Assembly: GCA_030789695.1 (NCBI GenBank)
Contig: CM061132.1
Coordinates: 156,904,817-156,968,816, forward strand
Direction of reading: 5' to 3'
Length of the DNA: 64,000 bases
Source of the DNA: Scilla litardierei
Taxonomy: Eukaryota; Streptophyta; Magnoliopsida; Asparagales; Asparagaceae
This document shows, one piece after another, positions 1 to 12,123 of the stretch. Numbering within the stretch: the stretch's first letter is position 1; each line of letters opens with the position of its first letter. The position numbers were made by a program, and so were the translations under genes. The notes under the pieces are model-generated. The model saw nothing but the letters and a program-made list of their open reading frames with translations, had not been told where the DNA came from and did no database searches.

Positions 1-79
1 CCCGTATCTACTCTCCTCTCAGCTAACACCCCAACTACATTTTTTGTTGTAGGTTTTTTATATATAATATACTTAATCC

Positions 80-88
80 TATAAATAA
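80..88 (+). promoter_or_regulatory. TATA box of LTR3
   Basis: TATAAATAA lies upstream of a pyrimidine-rich leader and at the place expected for the U3/R promoter. The other copy has CTATATAAT on the - strand at 63708-63716, again just upstream of its GC-rich leader. Confidence 0.55.
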
Positions 89-851
89 ATCCCCCACCTT
101 CTGTCACATTTTAACACACCCAATAATTCTCCCTTCCTCCTTCATTTTCGAACCCAGGCTTTCTCTAAACTCTCCCTCTCTATTTCACGTTAAAACCTAG
201 GCTCTCACCCATTCTCTCTCCCCCTCTCCCCGAAACCCATGCACACAGCGTTATCTCTCTCTCTCCCTCTCACCCACACCGACCAGTCGCCCCGCCTCCG
301 TGAACCCACTGCCGGCGAGTACCAACCCCCGAACACGCCCAGTGAAGCCCTCCACGGCGTCCTCCTCCGACGAGCGCTCTCGAGCCATGGCCGCCGCTTC
401 GCCATCTCCGACGAAGTGCCCCACCCGCCGACGGCCTGCCTCGCCTCCGCAAGAGGCCGCACCACCCTCCGTACGTCGCCGCTTCGCCTGAGAAGCTCCG
501 CCTCGCCAACAGCCGCTGCTCCGCTCGAAGCACCGCATGCCACCGTCCCCAAGCCATCACCGGAGCACACGCGAGGCCACTGCCTTCCTCGCCTCCGCCA
601 CCCCCCGAGAGCAGTCCGCACGCCGCCATGCTTGTTTCCGCGTCCGACGCCAAGCGGAGCGCCGCCTAGCCCGCCAACGACGAGCACGAGGCCGCAGCGC
701 CTCGCCGGAGCACCACCTCGGAGCAACTCCGCCTCCGCCGTCGCCTCGTCGTCGGCATCCCCTCTGCTCGCCGTCGTCCGCTACGCCGCTCCCCTCCGGC
801 CACCGCCACGACGTCTCCCCGCCGCTGCTGCACGAAGTGAAGCGAGGGTGC

Positions 852-1484
852 GTGAGTATATTTCAATGGCAATCTCGTAAATACGGATAATATTTCGTAT
901 TTCGTATTTTTAAATAATTAATAAATAGGGTTTTATAGTTTTAAATTGATAACTTAAAATATAGGGCCCAGAAAAATATGAGGCTAGCTCCAGAAAATCA
1001 GAAATAATATTCTGGACCCAATGGCACTAGTTTCGTCTCAATCCGACGCTTAGTTTTCTCAGAATTAATTTTTAACCCTAAAAGATAAATACGTTATTTT
1101 CGTTCAAAAATCCGTATCTTCTTATTTTTAAGTAAACTAATATGTGAGAAAAATATATGTTATAATACTCTTCGAGACGGTCATTTTGACACGTCATTTG
1201 CAACTTTCCGATGTAGATTGCACCCAGAATAAATTCCTGAATAAATACGTTACTAATTGAAAAATGGTTTTTAAATTGTTTTTGAGCTTTTAAAAATTCT
1301 AAAAATTACTATAAGTCTCAGAAAAATATTCCCTCTTGCAGTAAAACTATTTTTATCATATATAGTCTATATAAAAATTTAGAACTCTTTTCGACAACGT
1401 TTCAATTAGTTTTAAAAATCAGGACGATCCAGTTATTTAAATAGAAATGTAGCGTTCATTAACCAAGTATTTTTGTGATTTCAG
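852..1484 (+). other. Putative leader intron inside LTR3
   Basis: A consensus donor (GTGAGT, 852) is paired with an acceptor TTGTGATTTCAG ending at 1484, followed by GTACC. The segment is AT-rich while the flanking leader is GC-rich. In the diverged opposite-strand copy the equivalent donor GTAAGT (62641) and acceptor TTTGCAG (62012) delimit 630 bp, against 633 bp here. Conserved boundaries between diverged copies support real splicing, but no transcript evidence is available. Confidence 0.45.
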
Positions 1485-2636
1485 GTACCAATCTTCGTGC
1501 ACCAGCTCTTCCAGCTCCAACCTCGTCTTGCCACGACGAGCTCGATAAAGTAAGTCACGACATATTCTAACTTTAGAAAACTTGTCTACTGTGCTTGTAT
1601 GAACTTGTGACACTTCACTTATAGCCTCAGAACGGCTATTCAAGTTAAACCAAACTAGAGAACTAAAATGAAAGTAATCTACCAAAGATTACTTTGCCAA
1701 CTTTCAACTTTGGTGGTGGTAGCACACAACTATCAACTTGGGTAAATTGTGTGCTAGCCACACTACCACGTGCTCAAAGCACGGAAGTAACAGGTTTTGG
1801 TGTTGGACTTGTCTTTATCCTACTTGCTGGTTTTCAATGAGGAAGTCAACCAGTTGACCTGGTGTGACTAACATGTGGAACATCCTGTGGAACAATCATG
1901 TATAGAACTTGTAATTGACACGTCACCGGGGTTTCGGGGTAACTCATAGTTGCGGAGTATGGGAGTGACTAGAGTTCGATCTACATGTCAAGCTGCCTGT
2001 GTGTCGGCCTCCTGCCTAGCTGCCTGTGTTTCGGCAAACCATTCCGCTGTCTGGGTACCGGCATTCGTCTGGGTAGCACCCAGGCAAGAGACGAACTGAA
2101 CGGTCACATATTGTACTCTCCGACTTGAGTCACGTAGTTCTAGTGTACTTTGCACAGTTATTTTCTTTACAGTACATGCACTTTACTTTCCTTTTCAGTA
2201 CAATCACCGCACTTTACTTGCCGTACTTTTACCTTCTACACTTGTACAGACACTGCTCCGTACTTTACTTTCACTTTGGTCTGCTTTGTCATACTTGTAC
2301 AGTACCTCTCTTTCTTTATTTAGAATTGTTGTGACTTACCTACGGTTCCATTTCCGTGGCACCGCAGACGACATACATATGGAGGCAGATGCTCTTGAGT
2401 TAATAGCGCCAGACTTCGACCATGAGACCGCAGCTTCCAGAGCTATTTTCAGTTGTGTACTTTCTTTCTTTCATGTATCATTGTTGGAACATTTGTACAG
2501 GATGGATTGTAATAATGGACACTATTTGGGTATTTTTGTACATCTCTGCATCGTGGCTATTTTGGTTTCACTGGTTAACTGCAGAACCTGCGCAATTATC
2601 AAATAAGTAACGGGCCCTCGAGAGCGGGTCGTTACA

Positions 2637-3264
2637 CACCAATACATATTCACACAGATACTCTAAATATATATATATACACACTCATCCACTAGACACC
2701 CGTATACAAATATATCTTCTAACATCACTTTAATGCATCATACTCTAGTATCCATACATACAGCTCTATATACATCCATATAGTCATACATATACACCTC
2801 CAAATATAATCGAAGTATAGATTACCATATAAATAATACATAACACTCTATTGCACAGATAATATGTCTTACACATAATTTCACTCATCAAATACTACAT
2901 TCACCTCAATCCATACAAACAACATCACTATACTCACACATATACTATGAATTACAAGAATACACATAAGTAGTCATACACGTATCTATAGTGTATCTTA
3001 TTTATAGCTATTATCTATAGACACATATCTATATAAATACATGCGAATACACCTACAATACTTTTACATCCATGCAAACACATACACACCCGTACATATA
3101 TGTATATATCCAAACAACTACCCATGCTTAACCTCAGGGAGCTCTTTACATTGGGTTTCCTAATACCAGGGTTTTACCCTAAGGCTGATCACCTACCCAC
3201 CTTAGGACACAACTACCCTTATGGAGCATTACCCGCACTATCCTTACGCACGCCGCAGTGCGGA
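2637..3264 (-). mobile_element. LARD-A internal region, partial extra copy
   Basis: This low-complexity ATACAC-rich stretch is nearly identical to about 7828-8455. It lies outside the LTR at 3285-6344, so the LARD has a second, truncated internal unit in tandem. LTR3 cut it at 2636. No coding capacity is visible; open frames here are composition artefacts. Confidence 0.8.
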
Positions 3265-3282
3265 GACCTGCATGTGCCGCCA
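3265..3282 (-). other. Primer-binding site, tRNA-Ile type (LARD-A, extra unit)
   Basis: On the - strand it reads TGGCGGCACATGCAGGTC, two bases after the LTR end at 3285. It differs by one base from the site at 8456-8473. Its core is complementary to the 3' end of plant tRNA-Ile (acceptor arm GGCCCAT, from memory). Confidence 0.6.
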
Positions 3283-4511
3283 ACTGTAACGACCCGCTCC
3301 CCAGAATACCCGGGAAGTACGAATCCGTCCCAATTATTCCTAGATCAACAAGTGTTACGTAGAAAGAGAGAAAGGAAGAGAACAAAAGAATGCTGTAGGT
3401 ACTACACACGTGCTGGGAAGTACAAGTAAAACTCCATCACAGATAAAAACACTGAGAAAAAAACAAAAGTACAATATTCCATTTTATTGATACATTGATA
3501 CATCTTATACATACACCAACATCTTCATTTTCACGACTCTACGTACAAAGGTCCACCCGAAAAGAAACACCAAAAATACAAGTCTCTCATCATACCCCTC
3601 ACCACCCAATACTACAACTGATCACCAACTCCGAAGCTCCAGCCGCTATCTCCAACCTCCAACTCACATGACCTGAAAGTTAACGGGGACACGTCAACGC
3701 GCGACCCAGTAGAAACTCCTAATCATCCTAGTAGAACCCAGTTTAGAACTGGTCTACCTATCTAGGGAGGGTGGTCTAACAAGTAATGGTCTTAGGGTAT
3801 AAAAGTAATCACAATACAATGTGTAAGCATCAAGGAAGAACTTGTGAACATGCATAAGTAACCATGTTATAACATGCAAGTGATGGAGGTAAGTAGGAGA
3901 ACAAATTAACATGCAAGTACTGGACATTTATAATAAACAATGGAATGGATCGGCATGAGTTAACAATATTAAATTAACAGAGAAACAAGTGAGCATGGGA
4001 TAATAATATTTATAATTAAAAGACAATTACTTTAAGTCATTGATTCTCATGTTTGGAAACCCGTGTAAACCGTAGGACGCTAAGGAGGCGGACTTCACCC
4101 AGGGTGGGTGAAAATGTGGTACCCCAACCAGCAACACGAGCACCGGAGGGGGCCTCTCGCAACTCCGTACCCGAACGGGGCAAGGTACTGGAGCGAGACC
4201 AGCTCGGTTTTTCTGTCGGACAAACGGAGGAAACCATCAATTACCGTCATGGTGCGACACGGGCACACCACCGGCCTCTCTAGCCCTCTCCAACTCCCCT
4301 TCTGGGGGCAACACATCGGGCGAGAAATCATAATTCATACGTCCGCTCCTTAACTCCTAAAGTTTACCCGTTTTCCCCCAAACCCGTGTCACCCTCCTTT
4401 AGGAGGACGGATACATTCCTCATTCTCACTCTCAGTTTTTATGATGTTACTTCGTTTGTCAACGAATCATCTAGCGGTCTTGAATACCGCTTTAACCAAC
4501 TTTTAACAAAT

Positions 4512-4547
<36 letters not shown>
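4512..4547. repeat. (ATC)12 microsatellite in left LARD-A LTR
   Basis: Twelve ATC units; the partner LTR has six at 9703-9720. Confidence 0.95.
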
Positions 4548-5872
4548 TCAATTAAAGAATTGCATGGAATATCATCACAAACTCATCGTTATGAATATAC
4601 TAATGTGAGCACAAAAGCATAAACAAATTGAACTTAAACATTATTAACATAACGAATATTTCATGAAACATCCGCATAATTATATGTATCAATAGCATGT
4701 CATTGAGAACATGATTAGCACAAACCAACTTAACTTGAAACAAAACTACGCCATGATAAGTACTAAGTAAAATTAGCATATGAATCTGTCTAAACTGTAA
4801 GTGCAGAAAGAACGGCTCGGTTACCCTATCTACAGTCAGAATTAGCTTTTAGTCCATCTTCAAAGTTGTAGATATGGCAGTCTTGCATTGCCATACCAAA
4901 TTTCAGAAAATAATATAATATGGGTGATTTATTGTGATCAGTTTAGTAACAGATGGCAGTACCGCAGAAAAACAGAAACATTGCACCAACTTCGACAGTG
5001 CTTTTCTCCCATTTACAAGCAGATCTGGGTGAAATAAAAAATTGGGTATTGTTCATCTTGAAGAGTAGTTGTCCAAAATGTCCTAGAACATCTAATTTCA
5101 ATAAGAATTGTGGCCAAAATCTTGGTTTTAATACAAAATGTCAAAACTGCCAGAAATTGGACAAGTTGCAGAAAAAGTCCTATTTCTCCTAGATTTTGAA
5201 TTGAACATATATCATGTGTTATATGATGTTGGGGTAGGACTTCGAGATCTACATGAATATGTTTTTTTTCAGATTTTTATTTCATCTATGTTGGGAGATA
5301 TTCTCAGTTTAACAGAGAATAAAAATACTGGAATTTCAGAACAGTTTTGATTGAAAACCAGTATGCATATCCGAATTTTTATAAAATCATACAGTTAGAA
5401 TTTGGCAAAATGATCTAAATGAAAGTTGTTCATAACAATGAGATACCCAACATATAAAATTTCCAAAGCATTCTCATTATCCAATTAACCCCAGAACTTA
5501 GTCAAAGTTTCAGTTTTTCTGGATCAAATTTCAGATTGAAGAACAAAAGTGTTTCATGAAAGTTAATTCAATTCTCCTTGTCCTAAAACTAAATTCTACC
5601 TAGGTGAAAGGAATTTCTACCTTATAAATTCCACCAAAAATTCTTTGGCCCTTCTTATTTCCTTGATGAACTTGGGCTCATAGTCCTCCTTCAAGCTCCT
5701 AACTTGACCTTCAAAAATTGGATTTTTGGAGAGTGTTTGAGGTTATTTTGGTGTTAAAATGATGAGGAAAGGGCATGGCTTCTTGGTGGTGATTTGGGTG
5801 GTGATTTGGGAGGAGAGTGGTGGTGGGATGGTGATGAAAAAGGGAGAAAAGGGGAGGATGAAAATTTGGACA

Positions 5873-5878
<6 letters not shown>

Positions 5879-5928
<50 letters not shown>
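5879..5928. repeat. (AG)25 microsatellite in left LARD-A LTR
   Basis: Twenty-five AG units; the partner LTR has thirteen at 26314-26339. The frames of repeated Arg-Glu or Leu-Ser here are artefacts of the repeat. Confidence 0.95.
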
Positions 5929-5931
<3 letters not shown>

Positions 5932-6344
5932 GAGAATGAGGGAGAGATGAAGGAAATTTGGTTTTGCTTTTCCTTTTTTGATAATTTGATTTTCTCCCAA
6001 AAATTCTCAACCATTCATTTAGTCAAAAGCTAATGCCATGTGTATACTCTTTACCATGCAAGATGACACATTAGTAGGCTATGTGTCATGGCTACTAATT
6101 TTTGAATTTGTATTTTTAGGAAAATAAAAATACAAGAGGAAATACATCATACCTCTTTTAATACATGGTATTTCATCCTAATACTCTTATTTACTAATAT
6201 CAATGATGAGTTTAAAATCTTTTAAAAATAATTCCTTCACCAAATTAATTAAAGAAAAATACAAGCATACTCCCAAAAATTATACATACGTATTTATGCC
6301 AAAATACATATAAATATGCGTACATTAAAATTGGGGTCATTACA

Positions 6345-6357
6345 TTCTACCCACCTT
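6345..6357 (-). other. Polypurine tract of LARD-A
   Basis: Read on the - strand it is AAGGTGGGTAGAA, directly abutting the LTR start at 6344. The same tract abuts the LTR at 29002, and the Tekay tract (AAGGAGGGTAGGA at 45009) is very similar. Confidence 0.75.
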
Positions 6358-8455
6358 AAAAACCAAGTCCGCCCTCAGACTTTCTATGCTAAAGGTCTGA
6401 CCGGAGATTGAATAGTCTAAGGGTTTCCCTACCCAAGAAATACAAACAACGCTATATGAATATACTATACACTCATGTATATATGCACTATACCGTAGAT
6501 TATACACATATATACACACATTCTTATCCAAGAATATAGGTATACACACAGACAAATCATCACAACACATACATAGTACTATAAATTCCACATCCGTCCA
6601 TGTACTCACAAATATATCTATATTGCATGAGAACACTCACATATATATACAGATTAATATGTACACATATACTAGTACACCTATACACATGGACACATGT
6701 ATCAATATCGTACTTAGCAATAAGTAGAAATATGTATAGATGCACCCAAGGCATCAATATACACTCTAATATTTATACACTTATTATACCCACTATATTT
6801 ACACTTACATATAGATACACACAAATACATGTCCAAAGACATATGCTATATCATGGATACATATAGACATATCTAAATACATACACCTTTATATGTAATC
6901 ACACACTCCTTGTATGTATATATCTACATACATACATGTTCACATAATATTTAAACACACCCTACTCATAAGTCACACAGCTAGCATACTTACATATAAA
7001 CATACCTATGGGTATACCTAGATACATCAGAATATAGTTCAAATATACATCCATTTATAGATACACATACTACTATATACATCACACCCAATATGCATAC
7101 AACCTTACTAACATACATATGCAAATAGGTATATCCAAATATCGATACAATTATAGTAGGTAGTCATACACCAATACTTTACACACCGATATGATGCACC
7201 ACATATCCAGTGGGTAACCATACACAAACATATCACTTAAGCAAGTAAGTATAAACACCTTCAACTATATAGACAATTATATATAATAGTTCGCACTCAA
7301 GTATGCACACAGTACATATCACTGTAGTAAATAGTTTTGACAGTATGTATGTATAGAATATCAACCTTCTAGTACACACTCACTTTATATATGCAAGTAT
7401 ACATTCATATGTATTCATATCCAATATTCACTCACATAAGTCATATTTTTCCACATATACACGGTACAAATATACTTACATACAAGCCGTCAGCGTAACA
7501 TATATTCAATGCAGTATATATATACACACAATACTATGTATAAATAATAGCACAAGAATTATATCAATACAGTATATGTATCTATATACACATCATTTAG
7601 TAAGCTAATATATTTCACACACTACTTATGATACACATCCAATTATAGCTATACTCATATACACATATCTCACTATATCAATTTACACAACCACATTCAT
7701 AGTATGCATACCCATATAATTATTCTTATGTATACCATCATACACTATTATACATTCAAATATACTTCCACTTCGGCTCACCAACAATCATCCATATACT
7801 AACACATATATCATAAGTTTATTTACACACCAATACATATTCACACAGATACTCTGAATATATATATACACACACTCATCCACTAGACACCCATATACAA
7901 ATATATCTTCTAACATCACTTTAATGCATCATACTCTAGTATCCATACATACAGCTCTATATACATCCATATAGTCATACATATACACCTCCAAATATAA
8001 TCGAAGTATAGATTACCAAATAAATAATACATAACACTCTATTGCACAGATAATATGTCTTACACATAATTTCACTCATCAAATACTACATTCACCTCAA
8101 TCCATACAAACAACATCACTATACTCACACATATACTATGAATTACAAGAATACACATAAGTAGTCATACACGTATCTATAGTGTATCTTATTTATAGCT
8201 ATTATCTATAGACACATATCTATATAAATACATGCGAATACACCTACAATACTTTTACATCCATGCAGACACATACACACCCGTACATATATGTATATAT
8301 TCAAACAACTACCCATGCTTAACCTCAGGGAGCTCTTTACATTGGGTTTCCTAATACCAGGGTTTTACACTAAGGCTGATCACCTACCCACCTTAGGACA
8401 CAACTACCCTTATGGAGCATTACCCGCACTATCCTTACGCACGCCGCTGTGCGGA
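6345..8455 (-). mobile_element. LARD-A internal region, non-coding and low complexity
   Basis: About 2.1 kb between polypurine tract and primer-binding site. Almost all of it is A/T/C text such as ATATACACAT with very little G on the + strand, so the element's sense (-) strand is C-poor. There is no gag or pol homology and no long frame. Sections match 29003-30602 (for example around 7596-7640 and 29947-30005), so at least two loci in this window carry the same non-autonomous family. Confidence 0.8.
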
Positions 8456-8473
8456 GACCTGCATGGGCCGCCA
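8456..8473 (-). other. Primer-binding site of LARD-A, tRNA-Ile type
   Basis: The - strand sequence TGGCGGCCCATGCAGGTC begins two bases after the 5' LTR end. The Tekay element at 32890 has TGGTGGCCCATGCAGGTC. Both fit the 3' end of plant tRNA-Ile, with the LARD carrying one extra mismatch in the fourth base. Confidence 0.65.
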
Positions 8474-8475
8474 AC

Positions 8476-9798
8476 TGTAACGACCCGCTCCCCAGGATAC
8501 CCGGGAAGTATGAATCCGTCCCAATTATTCCTAGATCAACGAGTGTTACGTAGAAAGAGAGAAAGGAAGAGAACAAAAGAATGGTGCATGTACTACGCAC
8601 GTGCTGGGAAGTACAAGTAAAACTCCATCACAGATAAAAATACTGAGAAAAAAACAAAAGTACAACATTCCATTTTATTGATACATTGATACATCTTATA
8701 AATACACCAACATCTTCATTTTCACGACTCTACATACAAAGGTCCACCCGAAAAGAAACACCAAAAATACAAGTCTCTCATCATACCCCTCACCACCCAA
8801 TACTACAACTGATCACCAACTTCGAAGCTCCAGCCGCTATCTCCAACCTCCAACTCACATGACCTGAAAGTCAACGGGGACACGTCAACGCGCGACCCAG
8901 TAGAAACTCCTAATCATCCTAGTAGAACCCAGTTTAGAACTGGTCTACCTATCTAGGGAGGGTGGTCTAACAAGTAATGGTCTTAGTGTATAAAAGTAAT
9001 CACAATACAATGTGTAAGCATCAAGGAAGAACTTGTGAACATGCATAAGTAACCATGTTATAACATGCAAGTGCTGGAGGTAAGTAGGAGAACAAATTAA
9101 CATGCAAGTACTGGACATTTATAATAAACAATGGAATGGATCGGCATGAGTTAACAATATTAAATTAACAGAGAAACAAGTGAGCATGAGATAATAATAT
9201 TTATAATTAAAAGACAATTATTTTAAGTCATTGATTCTCATGTTTGGAAACCCGTGTAAACCGTAGGACGCTAAGGAGGCGGACTTCACCCAGGGTGGGT
9301 GAAAATGTGGTACCCCAACCAGCAACACGAGCACCGGAGGGGGCCTCTCGCAACTCCGTACCCGAACGGGGCAAGGTACTGGAGCGAGACCAGCTCGGTT
9401 TTTCTGTCGGACAAACGGAGGAAACCATCAATTACCGTCATGGTGCGACACGGGCACACCACCGGCCTCTCTAGCCCTCTCCAACTCCCCTTCTGGGGGC
9501 AACACATCGGGCGAGAAATCATAATTCATATGTCCGCTCCTTAACTCCTAAAGTTTACCCGTTTTCCCCCAAACCCGTGTCACCCTCCTTTAGGAGGACG
9601 GATACATTCCTCATTCTCACTCTCAGTTTTTATGATGTTACTTCATTTGTCAACGAATCATCTAGCGGTCTTGAATACCGCTTTAACCAACTTTTAACAA
9701 ATATCATCATCATCATCATCTCAATTAAAGAATTGCATGGAATATCATCACAAACTCATCGTTATGAATATACTAATGTGAGCACAAAAGCATAAACT
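8476..9798 (-). mobile_element. LARD-A LTR, right copy, part 1 (interrupted)
   Basis: This part matches 3285 to about 4627 and then stops abruptly where the Copia composite begins. The alignment resumes at about 25053. It is the terminal (U5-side) part of the 5' LTR on the - strand. It contains (ATC)6 at 9703-9720. Confidence 0.85.
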
Positions 9799-10328
9799 TG
9801 TAGGAACTAAAGATCTAGATGTGTACAAACCGAATAACACAGATCTAGATATATAACATGCGGAATCTTAAATCATTGATCTACTCGGATTTAGCGGAAG
9901 CGTACCTGAGTCCATCGCTAATAATCTGAAAGATCCTGACGATAGCACAACAGACGATCTTCCAGAATAGCATGAATCAACCGTTGGAGAACCCCTTTAG
10001 TTTTCTCCTGGTTTCTCTCCTAGCGACGGGACTTAGAAAAGACGGCTCAACTTTATTTGTGTATTCCGGGGATCATGACCGCTAATATTTATAGGCTAGC
10101 CTCCATAGCCCTAGGGTTTCCAACTCGGCCCATCAACCAGTTGAAGCCCAATAGTCTCTACACATAAAGGCCCCACAACCTGTTTAACTCATTTAGCCCA
10201 TTTAATTAATTAAAACCAGATCACTAATATATTGGGCTTAATATGACAGTGTAGCACTTATATAATTATTTACCGCATATTAGCCCAACGTTGGATTAAG
10301 ATCCAACTTGTTGGATAAGTTCCAACAA
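9799..10328 (-). mobile_element. Copia LTR, 530 bp, at left edge of the composite insertion
   Basis: On the - strand it starts TGTTGGAACTTATCC and ends AGTTCCTACA, with a polypurine tract immediately outside 10328. It is thus the 3' LTR of a - strand Copia. I find no matching LTR at the right edge (25053), so the composite is not a simple two-LTR element. The flanking CATAAAC / CAAACAAATTG leaves only about 4 bp (AAAC) as a possible target duplication. Confidence 0.7.
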
Positions 10329-10346
10329 TCTCCCACTTGGGCTATA
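10329..10346 (-). other. Copia polypurine tract
   Basis: The - strand ATAGCCCAAGTGGGAGAT immediately precedes the LTR; GTGGGAGAT is the classic plant Copia tract. Confidence 0.75.
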
Positions 10347-10833
10347 TGCTAAACTTTATAATTATATTTCATAGTGCATACAACCAAATAAGATCTTAAC
10401 TTACTGTCATTTATTTAATGAGTTAAGAACAATCCGGTCCATCAATTATATTAGCAAGGGATCAAAGAGATCTTCGCCGCAGCAATTGCAGCTCGACCCA
10501 TCAGTGGTCACCGTGCTAATACAAAAGAATGACATAGATTATGAAGTGGATGTGTAGCATGGAAATTACATGTAATGTGATCTAACATGTCTATTTCCAA
10601 CTGATCCTCCTTAACCTTAGTGAGATCATAAACAAACCAAAATCGGAGTGAAGCCGAACTGAAACCAAAAACTTTATTTCTGATCAGAAAATAACCTCAA
10701 GCTTAAGCTGGAGACTTAATTTTGTCTATCATATGAGCACCCAAAAGAACAAACTCCCACAAAACTGAATGTTCTTAATGAAATGACATCCATATGAGTA
10801 GCTAGCTCATAAAACCTTTTGGATGACATTTCC
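10347..10833 (-). mobile_element. Copia 3' untranslated segment, no gene seen
   Basis: AT-rich sequence between the polypurine tract and the RNase H remnant. Nothing else is recognised. Confidence 0.4.
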
Positions 10834-11290
10834 TTAATATAACGGATCCGTAATTACATGGTTTGTTCCGATGTGCTCATTAGACAATAATACACTCCTA
10901 TTATTAATCAACAATCTATGAACTTGGTCACTGAATATCTTAACTTTGTCGAGTTCCTGTTGTTGCTGGAATATAAAACTGCAGACTTCATTGTCACTAA
11001 ATAAACTGTGTGGTGTTTCAACTTCATCCCTAATTTGCAGCATAGTGACAAAATATGCAGATATATTTCATGATTTGGATGTCACGTAATATGTTATGAA
11101 ATCTAAAGCCATGTCAGAAGAGACTATATAAAAGGGACCACTTAGATCTCTTCTAGTAAATGGCACATAATATAGGTTTTCATACATTCTTTGCATCCAA
11201 TAAATGATCAAAGTCAGTATACCAAAATGATCTCAACCCTTTTTGACTACTGATCCTTGAAAATGTAACCCTTTTGTTCTCTGCTAAATT
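10834..11290 (-). pseudogene. Copia pol C-terminal (RNase H end) remnant
   Basis: A - strand frame at 10834-11043 reads ...EHIGTNHVITDPLY, which corresponds to the conserved Copia C-terminal motif of the form EHI.TD..IADPLTKG. The frame then breaks. The part upstream in element terms (11044-11290) includes the complement of the motif GAACAAAAGGGTTACAT that is found in the + strand RT copy near 24916. The segment is the inverted counterpart of the + strand Copia that follows and is not functional. Confidence 0.5.
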
Positions 11291-11388
11291 CATGAAATAC
11301 CATTAGACAAAATACCTTGAACATGGTATTTCATGCTAAATTCATGAAATACCATTAGACAAAAATTTTACGAACAAAAGGGTTACAT
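11263..11388. repeat. Inverted-repeat junction with 31-bp direct repeats
   Basis: ATGTAACCCTTTTGTTC at 11263-11279 is the exact inverse of 11372-11388. Between them a 31-bp unit (TGCTAAATTCATG...) occurs twice, at 11282-11312 and 11334-11364. This is the turning point where Copia sequence changes strand. Confidence 0.8.
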
Positions 11389-11395
11389 GTTCATG

Positions 11396-11665
11396 TTTAA
11401 TGATGTTATCTAAGTTCTGTGGGAGCATGTAGTTTATATAATATCTATGTGGTAATGAATGCTAAGTTCTGTGGGAGACAAGTTTAGTCTCAAAATTGCC
11501 CTGAGAATAATCTTAAGAAGATTTCCTATATCTCACTAATAGGGAGTCTAAAGTATGCTCAGTTTTATATGCATTTGGTTGTTGCATATATTACAGGTGT
11601 GTTGGGCAGATTGTTAAGTTCAGGAGTTGACCATTTGACAGCAGCCAAATGTGTCTTACGATATT
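11396..11665 (+). pseudogene. Copia RT C-terminal fragment, copy 1
   Basis: It encodes the Copia signature region SLIGSLKYAQ...GVLGRLLS...HLTAAKCVLRY. It is nearly identical to 24646-24912, with a small insertion near 11504. It lies upstream of the leader and gag of the + strand Copia, where RT should not be. It is therefore a direct-repeat copy made by rearrangement. Confidence 0.7.
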
Positions 11666-11884
11666 CATTTTTTATCAGTTATAATATTCAGATCTGTTAA
11701 AAAATCAGATTTTTAATCTGTCTCAAGTTTCGGATCTGATAAAAATTAGTTTTTTTATCAGTTTTAAGTTTCAGATCTATGGAAATTTGGTTTTTTGATT
11801 AATTTTTTCCAATTAAAAAAAAATTGGGTTTTACAAACCCTAGATCGGGGAGGCCTGCCGGCCGCCGCCCGACATAGCAAAAGA
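11666..11884 (+). mobile_element. Copia 5' leader start, T-rich imperfect repeats
   Basis: Repeats of the form TTTTATCAG..TTTAAG..TTCAGATCT at about 11668, 11720 and 11756 resemble the region after a TGGTATCAGA-type primer-binding site. No LTR is attached. The sequence changes to GC-rich text at about 11845. Confidence 0.35.
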
Positions 11885-12092
11885 GGGGCGGCTCTGCCGC
11901 CCCCGTCAGAAGAACGGCGCCGGCGACGCCGGCGTCGTCGCAGATCAGAAAGGGGCGGCGAACCCGCCCCTGTAAGTAAAAAAACAGTGGGGGGCGGCTG
12001 CCCCCCGTCGACGTTCAGGCGCAAAAGGGGGCGGCTCCCGCCGCCCCCGGACGGCAACAGAGGGGGCGACAGAAGCCGCCCCCGTTCAGGCG

Positions 12093-12123
<31 letters not shown>

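Larger units (their letters stand above)
1..2636 (+). mobile_element. LTR3: Tekay-like Gypsy LTR, 3' end of element or solo LTR, 5' cut by window
   Basis: The sequence ends with ...GGGTCGTTACA at 2636, a TG..CA-type LTR end. The reverse complement of the same family runs from 60535 to the window end. The order seen is a TATA box near 80, a GC-rich leader (200-850), an intron-like segment (852-1484), and a 3' part with the GGTAACTC / GGGTAGCACCC blocks also found near 32110 and 32265 in the Tekay LTR. That shared 3' half is why I place it in the Tekay lineage. What follows 2636 is low-complexity LARD internal sequence, so this is a 3' LTR or a solo LTR inserted into LARD-A. Reading frames in the leader look non-coding: they overlap on both strands and their amino-acid composition is driven by GC content. 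Confidence 0.75.
3285..6344 (-). mobile_element. LARD-A LTR, left copy (about 3.06 kb)
   Basis: The LTR is bounded by TGTAACGACCC at 3285 and ...GGGGTCATTACA at 6344. On the - strand it therefore starts TGTAATGACCCC and ends GGGTCGTTACA. It aligns throughout with 8476-9798 joined to 25053-26755. A polypurine tract lies just outside 6344 and a primer-binding site just outside 3285, which fixes - orientation. It holds an (ATC)12 and an (AG)25 microsatellite. The short frames near 4053-4353 recur in both LTRs because the LTRs are duplicates, not because they code. Confidence 0.88.

Noticed and set aside
205..890. Overlapping long frames on both strands in the GC-rich LTR3 leader (also 62600-63430)
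   Set aside because: The frames exist in several phases at once, have Pro/Arg/Ala/Ser composition forced by GC content, and are not kept between the two copies.
3100..4353. Frames duplicated near-identically at 8291-9544
   Set aside because: They recur because they lie in duplicated LTR and primer-site sequence; they span the LTR boundary and resemble no protein.
5711..6033. Frames of repeated Leu-Ser or Arg-Glu
   Set aside because: Translation of an (AG)n microsatellite.
6340..6866. Cys/Tyr-rich short frames in the LARD interior (also 29361-30269)
   Set aside because: Translations of ATACAC low-complexity DNA; they appear on both strands.
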